A DNA stretch of 64,000 nucleotides, taken from positions 310,001 to 374,000 of the forward strand of contig NZ_JAIFXZ010000002.1 in assembly GCF_021033825.1 (NCBI RefSeq), in the 5' to 3' direction. Made by a program: the position numbers and the translations under genes. Shown here piece by piece: positions 50,262 through 58,733 of this stretch. A model generated the notes under the pieces. The model made no database searches. It saw only the letters and a list, made by a program, of their open reading frames with translations, and was not told the DNA's origin. The DNA comes from Dietzia aurantiaca (GTDB lineage: Bacteria > Actinomycetota > Actinomycetes > Mycobacteriales > Mycobacteriaceae). Numbering within the stretch: position 1 is the first letter of the stretch; each line of letters opens with the position of its first letter.

Positions 50262-51176
50262 ATGCCTGCAACTCTCGCCACCGGAGGCCGCGTCCTCACC
50301 CCCGCCTCGCGAGACGCCACCGCGCTGGCGTGGGAGGAGGGGCAGGTCGTCTGGGCCGGATCCGACGCGCCCGGCCCCGCGCTGTTCCCCGATGCCCACC
50401 ACCTCGATCTGGCGGGGGACTGGGTCGCTCCGCCGTTCGTCGAGTGTGTCGTCGGCGGGGTCGATACCGACACCACCATCGACGCGGCCACCGCGGCGGC
50501 GTCGGGAATCCTGCTGACGGGGCTGGCCGCAGCCCACGGGCCGGACGCCGTCGCGGACCGGGCGCGCGAGGGGGAGCGGGTCGTCCTCGAACCCGGGACC
50601 GAGCCCACTCGGCTCGCCGGGGAGCTGACGCGGCTCGCCGACGAGCTGGGCCGCCCGGCAGTGGCGCGGTGCACACCGATCCTGATCGGCGCGGCCGAGA
50701 TCAGTGACGACGACCTGGCGGCGCTCTCGGCCGTCGGCACGGTCCTGCTGTTGCGCCCCCTCGTCGATGACCTCACCGGTCTCGACCTGGTCCGGATCGC
50801 GGCCTCGGGAGTGGCGCTGGCCGCCTCCGTCCGCGCCGGCAGCGAAGTACGCCCGTGGGACGCCCTGCGTGCCCTGACCAGAGTCCCCGGTGGGCGGGGG
50901 CTGTCGCCCCGGGCCGCGTTCACCGCCACCACCCGCGGCGCCCGCCGCGCGGCCGGCGCCCGGGACGGGCTGTCCGGGACGCTCGCTCCGGGGGCCCCGG
51001 CGTCCTTCGCCCGCTGGCAGACCGGTGACCTCGCCGTGGTCGCGGCCGACGACGCCGTCCAGCGCTGGTCCACCGATCCGCGATCCGGGGTCCCCCCGAT
51101 GCCCGACCTCACCGGCCCGGACCCCGTCCTGCGGGCCCTCGTCGTGGACGGCGAACCCGCCGGCCGGGCGGAGTGA
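50262..51176 (+). CDS. Degenerate amidohydrolase-like protein
   Basis: A 304-residue protein with the frame of an amidohydrolase: the N-terminal beta-sandwich part (ATLATGGRVLTPASRDATALAWEEGQVVWAGSD...HHLDLAGDWVAPPFVECVV), a C-terminal part (LTRVPGGRGLSPRAAFTATTRGARRAAGARDGLSGTLAPGAPASFARW) and the closing RALVVDGEPA. The metal-binding HxH that follows the PGFVDAHVH-type motif is replaced by ECVVGG, and much of the TIM barrel with its His and Lys ligands is missing. Hydrolase activity is unlikely. Its stop overlaps the lnt GTG (GTGA), coupling it to lnt and ppm1. It could be a structural or regulatory remnant. Confidence 0.72.
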   Translation: MPATLATGGRVLTPASRDATALAWEEGQVVWAGSDAPGPALFPDAHHLDLAGDWVAPPFVECVVGGVDTDTTIDAATAAASGILLTGLAAAHGPDAVADRAREGERVVLEPGTEPTRLAGELTRLADELGRPAVARCTPILIGAAEISDDDLAALSAVGTVLLLRPLVDDLTGLDLVRIAASGVALAASVRAGSEVRPWDALRALTRVPGGRGLSPRAAFTATTRGARRAAGARDGLSGTLAPGAPASFARWQTGDLAVVAADDAVQRWSTDPRSGVPPMPDLTGPDPVLRALVVDGEPAGRAE

Positions 51177-52771
51177 TCCCGCTTCTGCTCCGACTGGTCG
51201 GAGCCGCCGCCTCCGGTGCGCTGCTGGCCGCATCGTTCCCTCCGGTCGGCCTCTGGTGGATGGCACCGCCGGCGATCGCCGTTCTCGTCGTCGTCCTCTC
51301 TCCGGTCCGGGGCACCGCGCCCCGGGCGCGCACCGGGGCACTCGTCGGATTCCTCGCCGGCCTGGTGTTCTTCCTCCTCCTCGTGCCGTGGGTCGGCCTG
51401 TACGTGGGCGCCTACGCCGCCTGGGGTCTGTCCGTGGTCGAGGCCCTGTACCTGGCGGCGTTCGGCGCCGGCGCGGCGGTCATCCTGCGCGCAGGGCTGA
51501 CCCCCGGCGGCCACGACGGCCGACGAGCAGCTGCTGCTCTGCTCGGCGTCGCGGGATGGTGGTCACTGTGGGAGTGGATCCGCTCGTCGTGGCCGTGGGG
51601 CGGTTTCCCGTGGGGGAGGCTGGCGTTCGGCCAGGCCGACGGCCCCCTGTTGCCGCTCGCCTCGCTCGGGGGGACACCGCTGATGGGCTTCGTCGTGGCG
51701 GCCTTCGGCACGGCACTCGGGTTTGCCGTCGTCCTGCTTCTCCGACGCGACCGGCCGGTGCGGACCGCCACCGGGCTCCTCGCGGTCCCGCTGGTCACGG
51801 CCGGACTGGTCGCCGCCGCCGCGATCGACCCCGGTGACGAGCACCCCACACAGGCACTCGACGTGGCGGTCATCCAGGGCAACGTTCCGCGCCTCGGGCT
51901 GGACTTCAACGCCCAGCGACGCGCCGTCCTCGACAATCACCTGCGTGTGACCGGCGAGCTCGCCGACCGCGTCGACGCCGGTGAGGTACCGAGGCCGGAT
52001 GTGGTCATGTGGCCGGAGAACGCCTCCGACATCTCGCCGCTGGCCGATCGACGAGCCGCCGACCAGATCTCGGCACTGTCCCACCGCCTCGGGGCGCCGA
52101 TTCTCGTCGGTACCGTGTTGCCGACCGGCGAGGGGCGGGAGGCGACGAACTCCTACCTGGTGTGGGACGGACGGTCAGCCGACCGCGGCGAGGGCCCGGT
52201 CGCGGACCGCCACGACAAGAAATACATCCAACCGTTCGGCGAATGGCTGCCGTTGCGCGCGCCTCTCGAGGCGCTGTTCCCGATCGCCCGCACCGCCGGG
52301 CATTTCGTGCCCGGCGACGGCGACGGCGTGGTGACCGCCGCCGGGGTGGACATCGGGGTGGCCATCTGCTTCGAGGTGGCGTTCGATTCCGCCGCGCGCG
52401 AACCGGTCGCCCACGGCGCGCAGTTGCTCACCATCCCCACGAACAACGCCACGTTCGGCCGGTCACCGATGACATACCAGCAGTTGGCGATGTCGCGGGT
52501 TCGTGCGGTCGAGCATCACGTCCCTGTACTCATCGCCGCGACCAGTGGGGTCAGCGCCGTGATCGGATCGGACGGCGCCGTTCAGCAGGAGACGGAGATC
52601 TTCGAACCCGCGGCGTTGGTGGCGCAGGTGGAGATCGGTTCGGCCGGTACAGTGGCAACCCGATCGGGCAGCATCCCGCAGGTGGTGTGTTGCCTCATCG
52701 GGCTCGTCGGGCTGGCCTGGGCGGTCATCCACTCCCGACGCCGGCCCGCACACGACCACGAGGAGAGCTAA
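51173..52771 (+). CDS. lnt: Apolipoprotein N-acyltransferase
   Basis: Adds the third acyl chain to lipoproteins in the outer leaflet. The 532-residue protein has about six N-terminal membrane helices, the CN-hydrolase domain (about 215-500) and a final anchor helix. The catalytic triad is visible as Glu282 (MWPENAS), Lys349/350 (HDKKYIQPFGEWLPLR) and Cys399 (AICFEVAF). In mycobacteria Lnt and Ppm1 are fused in one chain or adjacent; here they are separate genes, the lnt stop (TAA) directly abutting the ppm1 GTG. Targets include the LppL-like lipoprotein encoded at 18265-19293. Confidence 0.95.
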   Translation: MIPLLLRLVGAAASGALLAASFPPVGLWWMAPPAIAVLVVVLSPVRGTAPRARTGALVGFLAGLVFFLLLVPWVGLYVGAYAAWGLSVVEALYLAAFGAGAAVILRAGLTPGGHDGRRAAAALLGVAGWWSLWEWIRSSWPWGGFPWGRLAFGQADGPLLPLASLGGTPLMGFVVAAFGTALGFAVVLLLRRDRPVRTATGLLAVPLVTAGLVAAAAIDPGDEHPTQALDVAVIQGNVPRLGLDFNAQRRAVLDNHLRVTGELADRVDAGEVPRPDVVMWPENASDISPLADRRAADQISALSHRLGAPILVGTVLPTGEGREATNSYLVWDGRSADRGEGPVADRHDKKYIQPFGEWLPLRAPLEALFPIARTAGHFVPGDGDGVVTAAGVDIGVAICFEVAFDSAAREPVAHGAQLLTIPTNNATFGRSPMTYQQLAMSRVRAVEHHVPVLIAATSGVSAVIGSDGAVQQETEIFEPAALVAQVEIGSAGTVATRSGSIPQVVCCLIGLVGLAWAVIHSRRRPAHDHEES

Positions 52772-53551
52772 GTGACCGATCCGTCGATGCCGGGCAGCAC
52801 CGCGCCATCGGAGCGCACTCTGGTGATCATCCCGACCTACGACGAGCGGGACACCCTGCCGGTCGTGGTCGAGCGGCTGCTCGCCGCGGCGCCCGACGTC
52901 TCGGTCCTCATCGCCGACGACAACAGCCCCGACGGCACCGGCGAGGTCGCTGACCGGCTGGCCGCCGAGGACCCGCGCGGCCGCATCACCGTTCTGCACC
53001 GCAAGGGCAAAGAGGGGCTCGGGGCCGCGTACATCGCGGGTTTCCGTTGGGGCCTGGCCCGCGACTACACGGTCCTGGTCGAAATGGACGCCGACGGCAG
53101 CCACCCGCCGGAGCGGCTCCCCGCCATGCTCGAGGCGGTCGACGCCGGCGCCGACCTGGCCATCGGATCGCGGTACGTGCCCGGTGGCAGTATCGTGAAC
53201 TGGCCGTGGCAGCGGCACGTCATCTCGCGCGGAGGCAATGTCTACTCGCGCATCATGCTCGGGGTGGGCATCAAGGACATCACGGCCGGTTACCGGGCCT
53301 ACCGCGCCGGCGCCCTCGCCGAGCTCGACATGGATTCGATCGAGTCCAAGGGGTACTGCTTCCAGATCGACATGACGTGGCGTCTGCTGGGCAACGGACG
53401 CAAGGTCGTCGAGGTGCCCATCACGTTCACCGAGCGCACCGTCGGGCACTCCAAGATGAGTGAGTCGATATTCCGCGAGGCCGCGGTCAACGTCGCCCGC
53501 TGGGGCTGGCAGAAACGGCGGCGGCAGCTCAGGGAACTCCTCGGCCGCTGA
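52772..53551 (+). CDS. ppm1: Polyprenol monophosphomannose synthase
   Basis: GT2 glycosyltransferase that transfers mannose from GDP-mannose to polyprenyl phosphate, the donor for lipomannan/lipoarabinomannan synthesis and protein O-mannosylation. The 259 residues show [30 protein letters not shown], the DxD motif in [16 protein letters not shown], and [34 protein letters not shown] followed by [15 protein letters not shown] 52772 follows GAGGAG. Interaction with Lnt, as in the mycobacterial fusion, is plausible. Confidence 0.95.
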   Translation: MTDPSMPGSTAPSERTLVIIPTYDERDTLPVVVERLLAAAPDVSVLIADDNSPDGTGEVADRLAAEDPRGRITVLHRKGKEGLGAAYIAGFRWGLARDYTVLVEMDADGSHPPERLPAMLEAVDAGADLAIGSRYVPGGSIVNWPWQRHVISRGGNVYSRIMLGVGIKDITAGYRAYRAGALAELDMDSIESKGYCFQIDMTWRLLGNGRKVVEVPITFTERTVGHSKMSESIFREAAVNVARWGWQKRRRQLRELLGR

Positions 53552-53590
53552 CGGCCTGACGCCCGCGCCCGCCCCGCGAGCCAGAAAAGA

Positions 53591-53627
53591 GAACTCCCCG
53601 TCCCTGGGCTTCAGGGACGGGGAGTTC
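53591..53627 (-). terminator. Terminator of rbpA
   Basis: GAACTCCCCGTCCCTG pairs perfectly with CAGGGACGGGGAGTTC (16 bp, 5-base loop). On the minus strand it is followed by a T-rich tail (TCTTTTCTGG), so it is a classical intrinsic terminator for rbpA; it can also stop ppm1 transcripts. Confidence 0.85.
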
Positions 53628-53648
53628 CGGCTCGGCGCGACGGGAGCG

Positions 53649-53993
53649 TCAGCGCGACCCGGCGCGACGACGCTTCTTGAGCAGGTCCATGCGCTCCTTG
53701 AGCAGGTCCTCGAGATCCTCGAGGGACCTGCGCTCGAGCAGCATGTCCCAGTGGGTGCGCGGCGGCTTGCCCTTCTTCACCTCGACGGCCGGGCCGTCGA
53801 TGAGCTGGCCCTCCTGACCGTTCTTGCACATCCAGGCGCCGGGGATCTCCGCGTCATCAGCGAACGGGACCTCGTACACCTCCCCGTTGGGGGTCTGGTA
53901 CTTGGCCATCCGGCGGGGGGCGAGGTCGTGGTCCCGGTCCGTCTCGTAGCTCACCGCACCGAGGCGGCTGCCCCTGAGCACTCGATCTGCCAT
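53649..53993 (-). CDS. rbpA: RNA polymerase-binding protein RbpA
   Basis: Essential actinobacterial transcription factor that binds sigma-A/sigma-B and stabilises open complexes. The 114-residue protein follows the family: MADRVLRGSRLGAVSYETDRDH as the N-terminal tail, the core with VPFADDAEIPGAWMCKNGQEGQLIDG, the basic linker KKGKPPRTHWDMLLERRSLEDLEDLLKERM and the sigma-interaction helix. In some relatives the core binds zinc; only one Cys is visible here. AAGGAG precedes ATG 53993. It converges with ppm1. Confidence 0.97.
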   Translation of the reverse strand: MADRVLRGSRLGAVSYETDRDHDLAPRRMAKYQTPNGEVYEVPFADDAEIPGAWMCKNGQEGQLIDGPAVEVKKGKPPRTHWDMLLERRSLEDLEDLLKERMDLLKKRRRAGSR

Positions 53994-54139
53994 GCGAACT
54001 CCTTCTGCCGTGTCGCGTCTTCGGTCGATATCCGCGGATCGACACAGACGCTGCGTGGTACCTGCTCCTGTCAACGCCAAGAGAACCCCGAAATGTTCCC
54101 ACGCCCCCGTGTCCCGTGCTACCCCGGGGGCCTCGTGGG

Positions 54140-54145
54140 TAGCCT
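54140..54145 (+). promoter_or_regulatory. -10 element of the zinc-finger/hydrolase operon
   Basis: TAGCCT lies 7 bases before GTG 54153, a leaderless arrangement. Confidence 0.45.
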
Positions 54146-54152
54146 GACATGC

Positions 54153-54509
54153 GTGGAAACCGACGTCAGGACAGAGCAGGCCCCGCCCAGGCGGGGCGAG
54201 GCCTCGTGCGCGTGGTGCGGTCGCCCGGTGGACGAGGGCAGCACCGGGCGCCGCCGTCGGTACTGTCGGCGATCGTGCCGTCAGCGCGCTTATGAGCAGC
54301 GTCGGTCCCTGCTGATGCAGGATCTCCCGGAGGGCACGGTCGTGCTCACCGAGACGGAGTCAGCCGACCTGATGGACCGGATGTTCCAGTTGCGCTGCGC
54401 CTGTGAGGACCTGGATACCGCGATCGCCGAGGGTGAGGACCCGGCCGAGGTGGCCCGGATGTCCGCCGATCTGGTGGCCGCCGCGAGAAGGGCCGAACGG
54501 CTGCGGTGA
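54153..54509 (+). CDS. Small zinc-finger protein near rbpA
   Basis: A 118-residue protein with an N-terminal treble-clef-like zinc site, SCAWCGRPV followed by RRRYCRRSCRQRAYEQRR, in a strongly basic context, then an acidic helical half (ESADLMDRMFQLRCACEDLDTAIAEGEDPAEVARMSADLV). This looks like a nucleic-acid-binding protein, but no defined family is recognised. A small protein of this kind also flanks rbpA in mycobacteria. Its stop overlaps the next GTG (GTGA). Confidence 0.75.
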   Translation: METDVRTEQAPPRRGEASCAWCGRPVDEGSTGRRRRYCRRSCRQRAYEQRRSLLMQDLPEGTVVLTETESADLMDRMFQLRCACEDLDTAIAEGEDPAEVARMSADLVAAARRAERLR

Positions 54510-56218
54510 ACACGATCGTCACAGTTCTCCGGGGGTGGTGGACCCGGTGGCACCCCTCGGTCACCGGGCTCGTGATGGCGGCCCTGGCCGCATGGGTCTC
54601 GCTCATGCCGTCGCTGTTGCCTCGCGCATGGCACTACCAGGGGATCGTCACCGGGGTCTCCATGGCGGTGGGCTACGGCGTCGGCGTGGCTCTGCGGACC
54701 CTCTGGCAGCGGCTGGCAGCTCCCCGCATCAGGGTCCACCGCGATCTCGACGCACTCGGCAATCGCCTACTGGCCTTCGCCCGCCTGTCAGCGCCGTATG
54801 TGCTGGTCGTGTACCTCATCACGGCCACCGCGACCGCGATACGCTGGCAGGATCAGGTCTCGGACCTGGTGGAGTCACCCCGGCCCCCGTGGGCCGACTA
54901 CATGCGCATCCCCTGGATCGCCCTCGCGGTGTTCGTGGGATTGCTCGTACTCGCCCGCGGCATCCGGGCCGCATACCGGGCGTTCGTCCGCACGATCCGC
55001 CGTCAGTTCAACCTGGGGGAGTACACCGCCCGACTCACCGGTTTCGTCGTGATCGCGGCACTGCTCTTCGGCGTGGTCGACGGAGTGGTGCCCCGGCTGT
55101 TCTTCGAGGCGGCCAACCGGGTCTCCGGGGTTCAGAACGACGAACGCGTACCGGGCGCGACGCGTCCGACGACGCCCGAGCGATCCGGGGGGCCGGGCTC
55201 GGTCGTGGACTTCGACGATCTCGGCATGCAGGGCCGGCGTTTCATCAGCGGTGGACTCGACCAGGCGGCGTTGAGCGACCTACTGGGCGAGGACGCTCTC
55301 GAGCCGATCCGCCTGTACGCGGGCCTCGAATCGGCTGCGACCGACGACGAGCGCTCCGCCCTGGTGGTGGAGGAGCTCAACCGCACGCGGGCCTGGGAGC
55401 GCGATTCCGTGGTGATCGTACCGACCACCGGAACCGGCTGGATCAATCCCCACGCGGCCCAGGCGATCGAACTGCTCAGTGGGGGCGATGTGGCCATCGT
55501 CGGAACCCAGTACTCGTACCTACCGAGCTGGATCTCGTTCCTCGCCGACAGGGAGAAGGCCGAGGCCGCGGGCCTGTCGCTCATCGAGGCCGTGGTGAAC
55601 TGGCGTGAGTCGCTGCCGCCGGATGCACACCGTCCGAATCTGTACGTCTACGGCGAGAGTCTGGGCACCCAGGCGGGAGAGGCCGCGTTTTCCGGGATCC
55701 GGGACATCCGGAACACGGTCGACGGCGTGCTGTGGATGGGGCCGCCCAACTCCAACCGCATCTGGAAATCTCTCGTCGAACGACGGGACCCGGGGTCGCC
55801 CGTCACCGAACCGGTCTACGCGGACGGGCTTCTGGTCCGGTTCTCGGAGGATCCGGCCGAGTTCCGGAGCGATGACACCCCGTGGATACCGCCGCACGTG
55901 CTGTACGTCCAGCACGCGACCGACCCGGTCGTGTGGTGGACCCCGAACATGCTGTTCGAGCGCCCGGCATGGCTGGCCGAACCTCCGGGGAAGGGCCGCC
56001 ACCCCGGGATGTTCTACATGCCCGTCCTCACCTTCTTCCAGGTGACCGCGGACCTGGGCAATGCGATCGGAGGATCGCAGGGATACGGGCATCTCTACGA
56101 TCACCAGATCCTCGACGGGTGGGCGGCGGCCACCGGCCGAGAAGGTTGGGACGACGACGAGTTCCGTCGCTTCGCCCGCCTTCACGACCTGGCGATGGAG
56201 ACCCAGGCGCGCGGATGA
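54506..56218 (+). CDS. Abhydrolase_9 family membrane esterase
   Basis: A 570-residue protein of the two-part Abhydrolase_9 family: four N-terminal membrane helices (about 15-195), a linker, then a soluble alpha/beta-hydrolase domain (about 260-570). The nucleophile is in LYVYGESLGTQAGE, with ASP/His candidates in the C-terminal GHLYDHQILDGWA. The substrate is unknown; actinobacterial members are thought to act on lipids at the membrane. It is coupled to the zinc-finger gene by a GTGA overlap. Confidence 0.85.
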   Translation: MNTIVTVLRGWWTRWHPSVTGLVMAALAAWVSLMPSLLPRAWHYQGIVTGVSMAVGYGVGVALRTLWQRLAAPRIRVHRDLDALGNRLLAFARLSAPYVLVVYLITATATAIRWQDQVSDLVESPRPPWADYMRIPWIALAVFVGLLVLARGIRAAYRAFVRTIRRQFNLGEYTARLTGFVVIAALLFGVVDGVVPRLFFEAANRVSGVQNDERVPGATRPTTPERSGGPGSVVDFDDLGMQGRRFISGGLDQAALSDLLGEDALEPIRLYAGLESAATDDERSALVVEELNRTRAWERDSVVIVPTTGTGWINPHAAQAIELLSGGDVAIVGTQYSYLPSWISFLADREKAEAAGLSLIEAVVNWRESLPPDAHRPNLYVYGESLGTQAGEAAFSGIRDIRNTVDGVLWMGPPNSNRIWKSLVERRDPGSPVTEPVYADGLLVRFSEDPAEFRSDDTPWIPPHVLYVQHATDPVVWWTPNMLFERPAWLAEPPGKGRHPGMFYMPVLTFFQVTADLGNAIGGSQGYGHLYDHQILDGWAAATGREGWDDDEFRRFARLHDLAMETQARG

Positions 56219-56286
56219 GGTCCGACGCGCCGTGCGATGGCAGGACTGCGGTCGCGTGGCTGTTCCACTTCTCGCCCGGCCGGGTC

Positions 56287-56292
56287 TAGCGT
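56287..56292 (+). promoter_or_regulatory. -10 element of the UvrA-like gene
   Basis: TAGCGT lies 33 bases before ATG 56326; the leader has GAGGAG as Shine-Dalgarno. Confidence 0.35.
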
Positions 56293-56325
56293 ATCGGGGG
56301 TACCGGCCCGACGAGGAGAACCGCG

Positions 56326-58689
56326 ATGAGCATCCACACCGCAGACAGCCACGACATCATCCGCGTCCTCGGTGCGCGGGAGAACAATCTCAGGTCGGTT
56401 GATGTCGAGCTGCCCAAGCGGCGCCTGACCGTGTTCACCGGCGTGTCCGGCTCCGGGAAGAGCTCGCTGGTGTTCGCCACCATCGCGGCCGAGTCCCAGC
56501 GGATGATCAACGAGACCTACAGCGCCTTCCTCCAGGGCTTCATGCCGACGCTCGCCCGGCCCGACGTGGACGTCCTCGAGGGGTTGACCACGGCGATCGT
56601 CGTGGACCAGGAGCGGATGGGGTCCGACCCCAGGTCGACCGTGGGGACCGCCACGGACACGGGCGCGATGCTGCGGATCCTCTTCAGCCGCCTGGCCGAG
56701 CCCCACCTGGGCGGGCCCAAGGCGTACTCGTTCAACGTGGCGTCGGCCACCGGCTCGGGGGTGCTCAAGAAGGCCGACGGGACGCGGGAGAAGGCGGAGT
56801 TCTCGATCACCGGTGGTATGTGCGTGCGCTGTGAGGGCCGGGGCAGCGTGTCCGACTTCGACATCGACGCCCTGGTGGACCGATCCAAGTCGCTCGCCGA
56901 GGGCGCGATCACCGTGCCGGGGTACTCGATGGACGGCTGGTACGGCCGCATCTATGCCGGCTCCGGATACTTCGATATGGACAAACCGGTGAAGGACTTC
57001 TCGGACGAGGAGATGCACCGTCTCCTGCGGCTCGAGCCCACCAGGATCAAGGCCGAAGGCATCAACGTGACCTTCGAGGGGCTGATCCCCAAGATCCAGA
57101 AGTCGATGCTCGCCAAGGACGTCGAGGCGATGCAGCCCCACATCCGCGCCTTCGTCGAGCGCGCGGTCGTGTTCACCACCTGCCCGGATTGCGGCGGCAC
57201 CCGCCTCAACGAGGGCGCCCGGTCCTCGCGCATCGGCGCGATGAACATCGCCGACGTCTCGTCGATGCAGATCACCGACCTCGCGGAGTGGCTGCGAGGC
57301 CTGGACGAGCCGTCGGTCGCCCCGCTGCTGAAGTCGTTGCAGCACACGCTCGACTCGTTCGTCGAGATCGGTCTCGGCTACCTCTCGTTGGACCGGCCGG
57401 CGGGGTCGCTCTCGGGTGGCGAGGCGCAGCGGGTCAAGATGATCCGCCACCTCGGGTCGGCCCTCACCGACGTCACCTACGTCTTCGACGAGCCGACGAT
57501 CGGCCTGCACCCGCACGACATCCAGCGGATGAACAACCTGTTGCTGCGGCTGCGGGACAAGGGCAACACGCTCCTGGTGGTGGAGCACAAGCCGGAGACC
57601 ATCGCGATCGCGGACCACGTGGTGGACCTCGGACCCGGCGCCGGCTCCGAGGGTGGTGAGATCTGCTTCGAGGGCTCCGTCGAAGGACTGCGCGCGAGCG
57701 AGACCGTCACCGGTCGGCACCTCGACGACCGCGCGAGGCTCAAGGACGCCGTGCGCCCGGCCTCCGGTGTGCTGGAGGTGCGGGGCGCAACCGCGCACAA
57801 CGTCCGCGGGGTGGACGTGGACATCCCGCTCGGCGTGCTGTGCGTGGTGACGGGAGTCGCGGGGTCGGGCAAGAGTTCGTTGATCCACGGCTCGGTCTCG
57901 CCCCGCGACGGGGTGGTGGCGATCGACCAGACAGCGATCCGCGGATCCCGCCGGAGCAACCCCGCCACCTACACCGGGCTGCTCGAGCCGATCCGCAAGG
58001 CCTTCGCCAAAGCCAACGGCGTCAAACCCGCCCTGTTCAGCCCCAACTCGGACGGCGCGTGTCCCACCTGCAAGGGCGCCGGGGTGGTCTATTCAGATCT
58101 CGGGATGATGGCGGGTGTCGCTACCACGTGCGAGGACTGCGAGGGAAAACGCTTCCAGTCGGAGGTGCTGGACTACGAGTTCGGTGGAAGGAATATCGCC
58201 GACGTCCTGGGGATGTCGGTGGCCACCGCCGAGGAGTTCTTCGGGCAGGGGGAGGGGCGCATCCCGGCCGCCCACAAGATCCTCGTCCGGCTGCGCGATG
58301 TGGGGCTGGGGTACGTGACGATCGGCCAGCCCCTCACGACACTGTCCGGCGGCGAGCGGCAGCGGCTCAAGCTGGCCGCCCAGATGGCGGACAAGGCCGA
58401 GGTGTACGTCCTCGACGAGCCCACCACAGGTCTGCACCTCGCCGACGTACAGAACTTGTTGGGGATGCTCGACCGGCTGGTCGATTCGGGCAAGTCCGTG
58501 ATCGTGATCGAGCACCACCAGGCCGTGATGGCGCACGCGGACTGGATCATCGATCTCGGTCCCGGTGCCGGCCACGACGGCGGGCGCGTCGTGTTCGAGG
58601 GGACACCCACCGAACTCATCACCGACCCCTCGACCGTGACCGGCGAGCACCTGGCCGAATACGTGGGGAAGGCGCCGTCGCGGTCCTAA
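56326..58689 (+). CDS. UvrA-like ABC ATPase, short class (UvrA2/DrrC type)
   Basis: A 787-residue UvrA paralogue with two ABC modules. Walker A motifs are VFTGVSGSGKSSLVFATIAAESQ and VVTGVAGSGKSSLIHGS; signatures are LSGGEAQRVKMIRHLGSALTDVTYVFDEP and LSGGERQRLKLAAQMADKAEVYVLDEP; zinc modules are GGMCVRCEGRG, TCPDCGG and ACPTCKG. Canonical UvrA is about 950 residues; this form is shorter, consistent with the class lacking the UvrB-binding domain and often linked to resistance to DNA-targeting drugs. Its role in repair or drug tolerance is inferred. ATG 56326 has GAGGAG upstream. Confidence 0.9.
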   Translation: MSIHTADSHDIIRVLGARENNLRSVDVELPKRRLTVFTGVSGSGKSSLVFATIAAESQRMINETYSAFLQGFMPTLARPDVDVLEGLTTAIVVDQERMGSDPRSTVGTATDTGAMLRILFSRLAEPHLGGPKAYSFNVASATGSGVLKKADGTREKAEFSITGGMCVRCEGRGSVSDFDIDALVDRSKSLAEGAITVPGYSMDGWYGRIYAGSGYFDMDKPVKDFSDEEMHRLLRLEPTRIKAEGINVTFEGLIPKIQKSMLAKDVEAMQPHIRAFVERAVVFTTCPDCGGTRLNEGARSSRIGAMNIADVSSMQITDLAEWLRGLDEPSVAPLLKSLQHTLDSFVEIGLGYLSLDRPAGSLSGGEAQRVKMIRHLGSALTDVTYVFDEPTIGLHPHDIQRMNNLLLRLRDKGNTLLVVEHKPETIAIADHVVDLGPGAGSEGGEICFEGSVEGLRASETVTGRHLDDRARLKDAVRPASGVLEVRGATAHNVRGVDVDIPLGVLCVVTGVAGSGKSSLIHGSVSPRDGVVAIDQTAIRGSRRSNPATYTGLLEPIRKAFAKANGVKPALFSPNSDGACPTCKGAGVVYSDLGMMAGVATTCEDCEGKRFQSEVLDYEFGGRNIADVLGMSVATAEEFFGQGEGRIPAAHKILVRLRDVGLGYVTIGQPLTTLSGGERQRLKLAAQMADKAEVYVLDEPTTGLHLADVQNLLGMLDRLVDSGKSVIVIEHHQAVMAHADWIIDLGPGAGHDGGRVVFEGTPTELITDPSTVTGEHLAEYVGKAPSRS

Positions 58690-58733
58690 CCTGTCACGGA
58701 CCGCGGCCAGTCACCTCCGGTTACTGCGGAGCC

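Noticed and set aside
56182-57888. 568-residue open frame antisense to the UvrA-like gene
   Set aside because: Shadow of a clear ABC ATPase; no coding features of its own.
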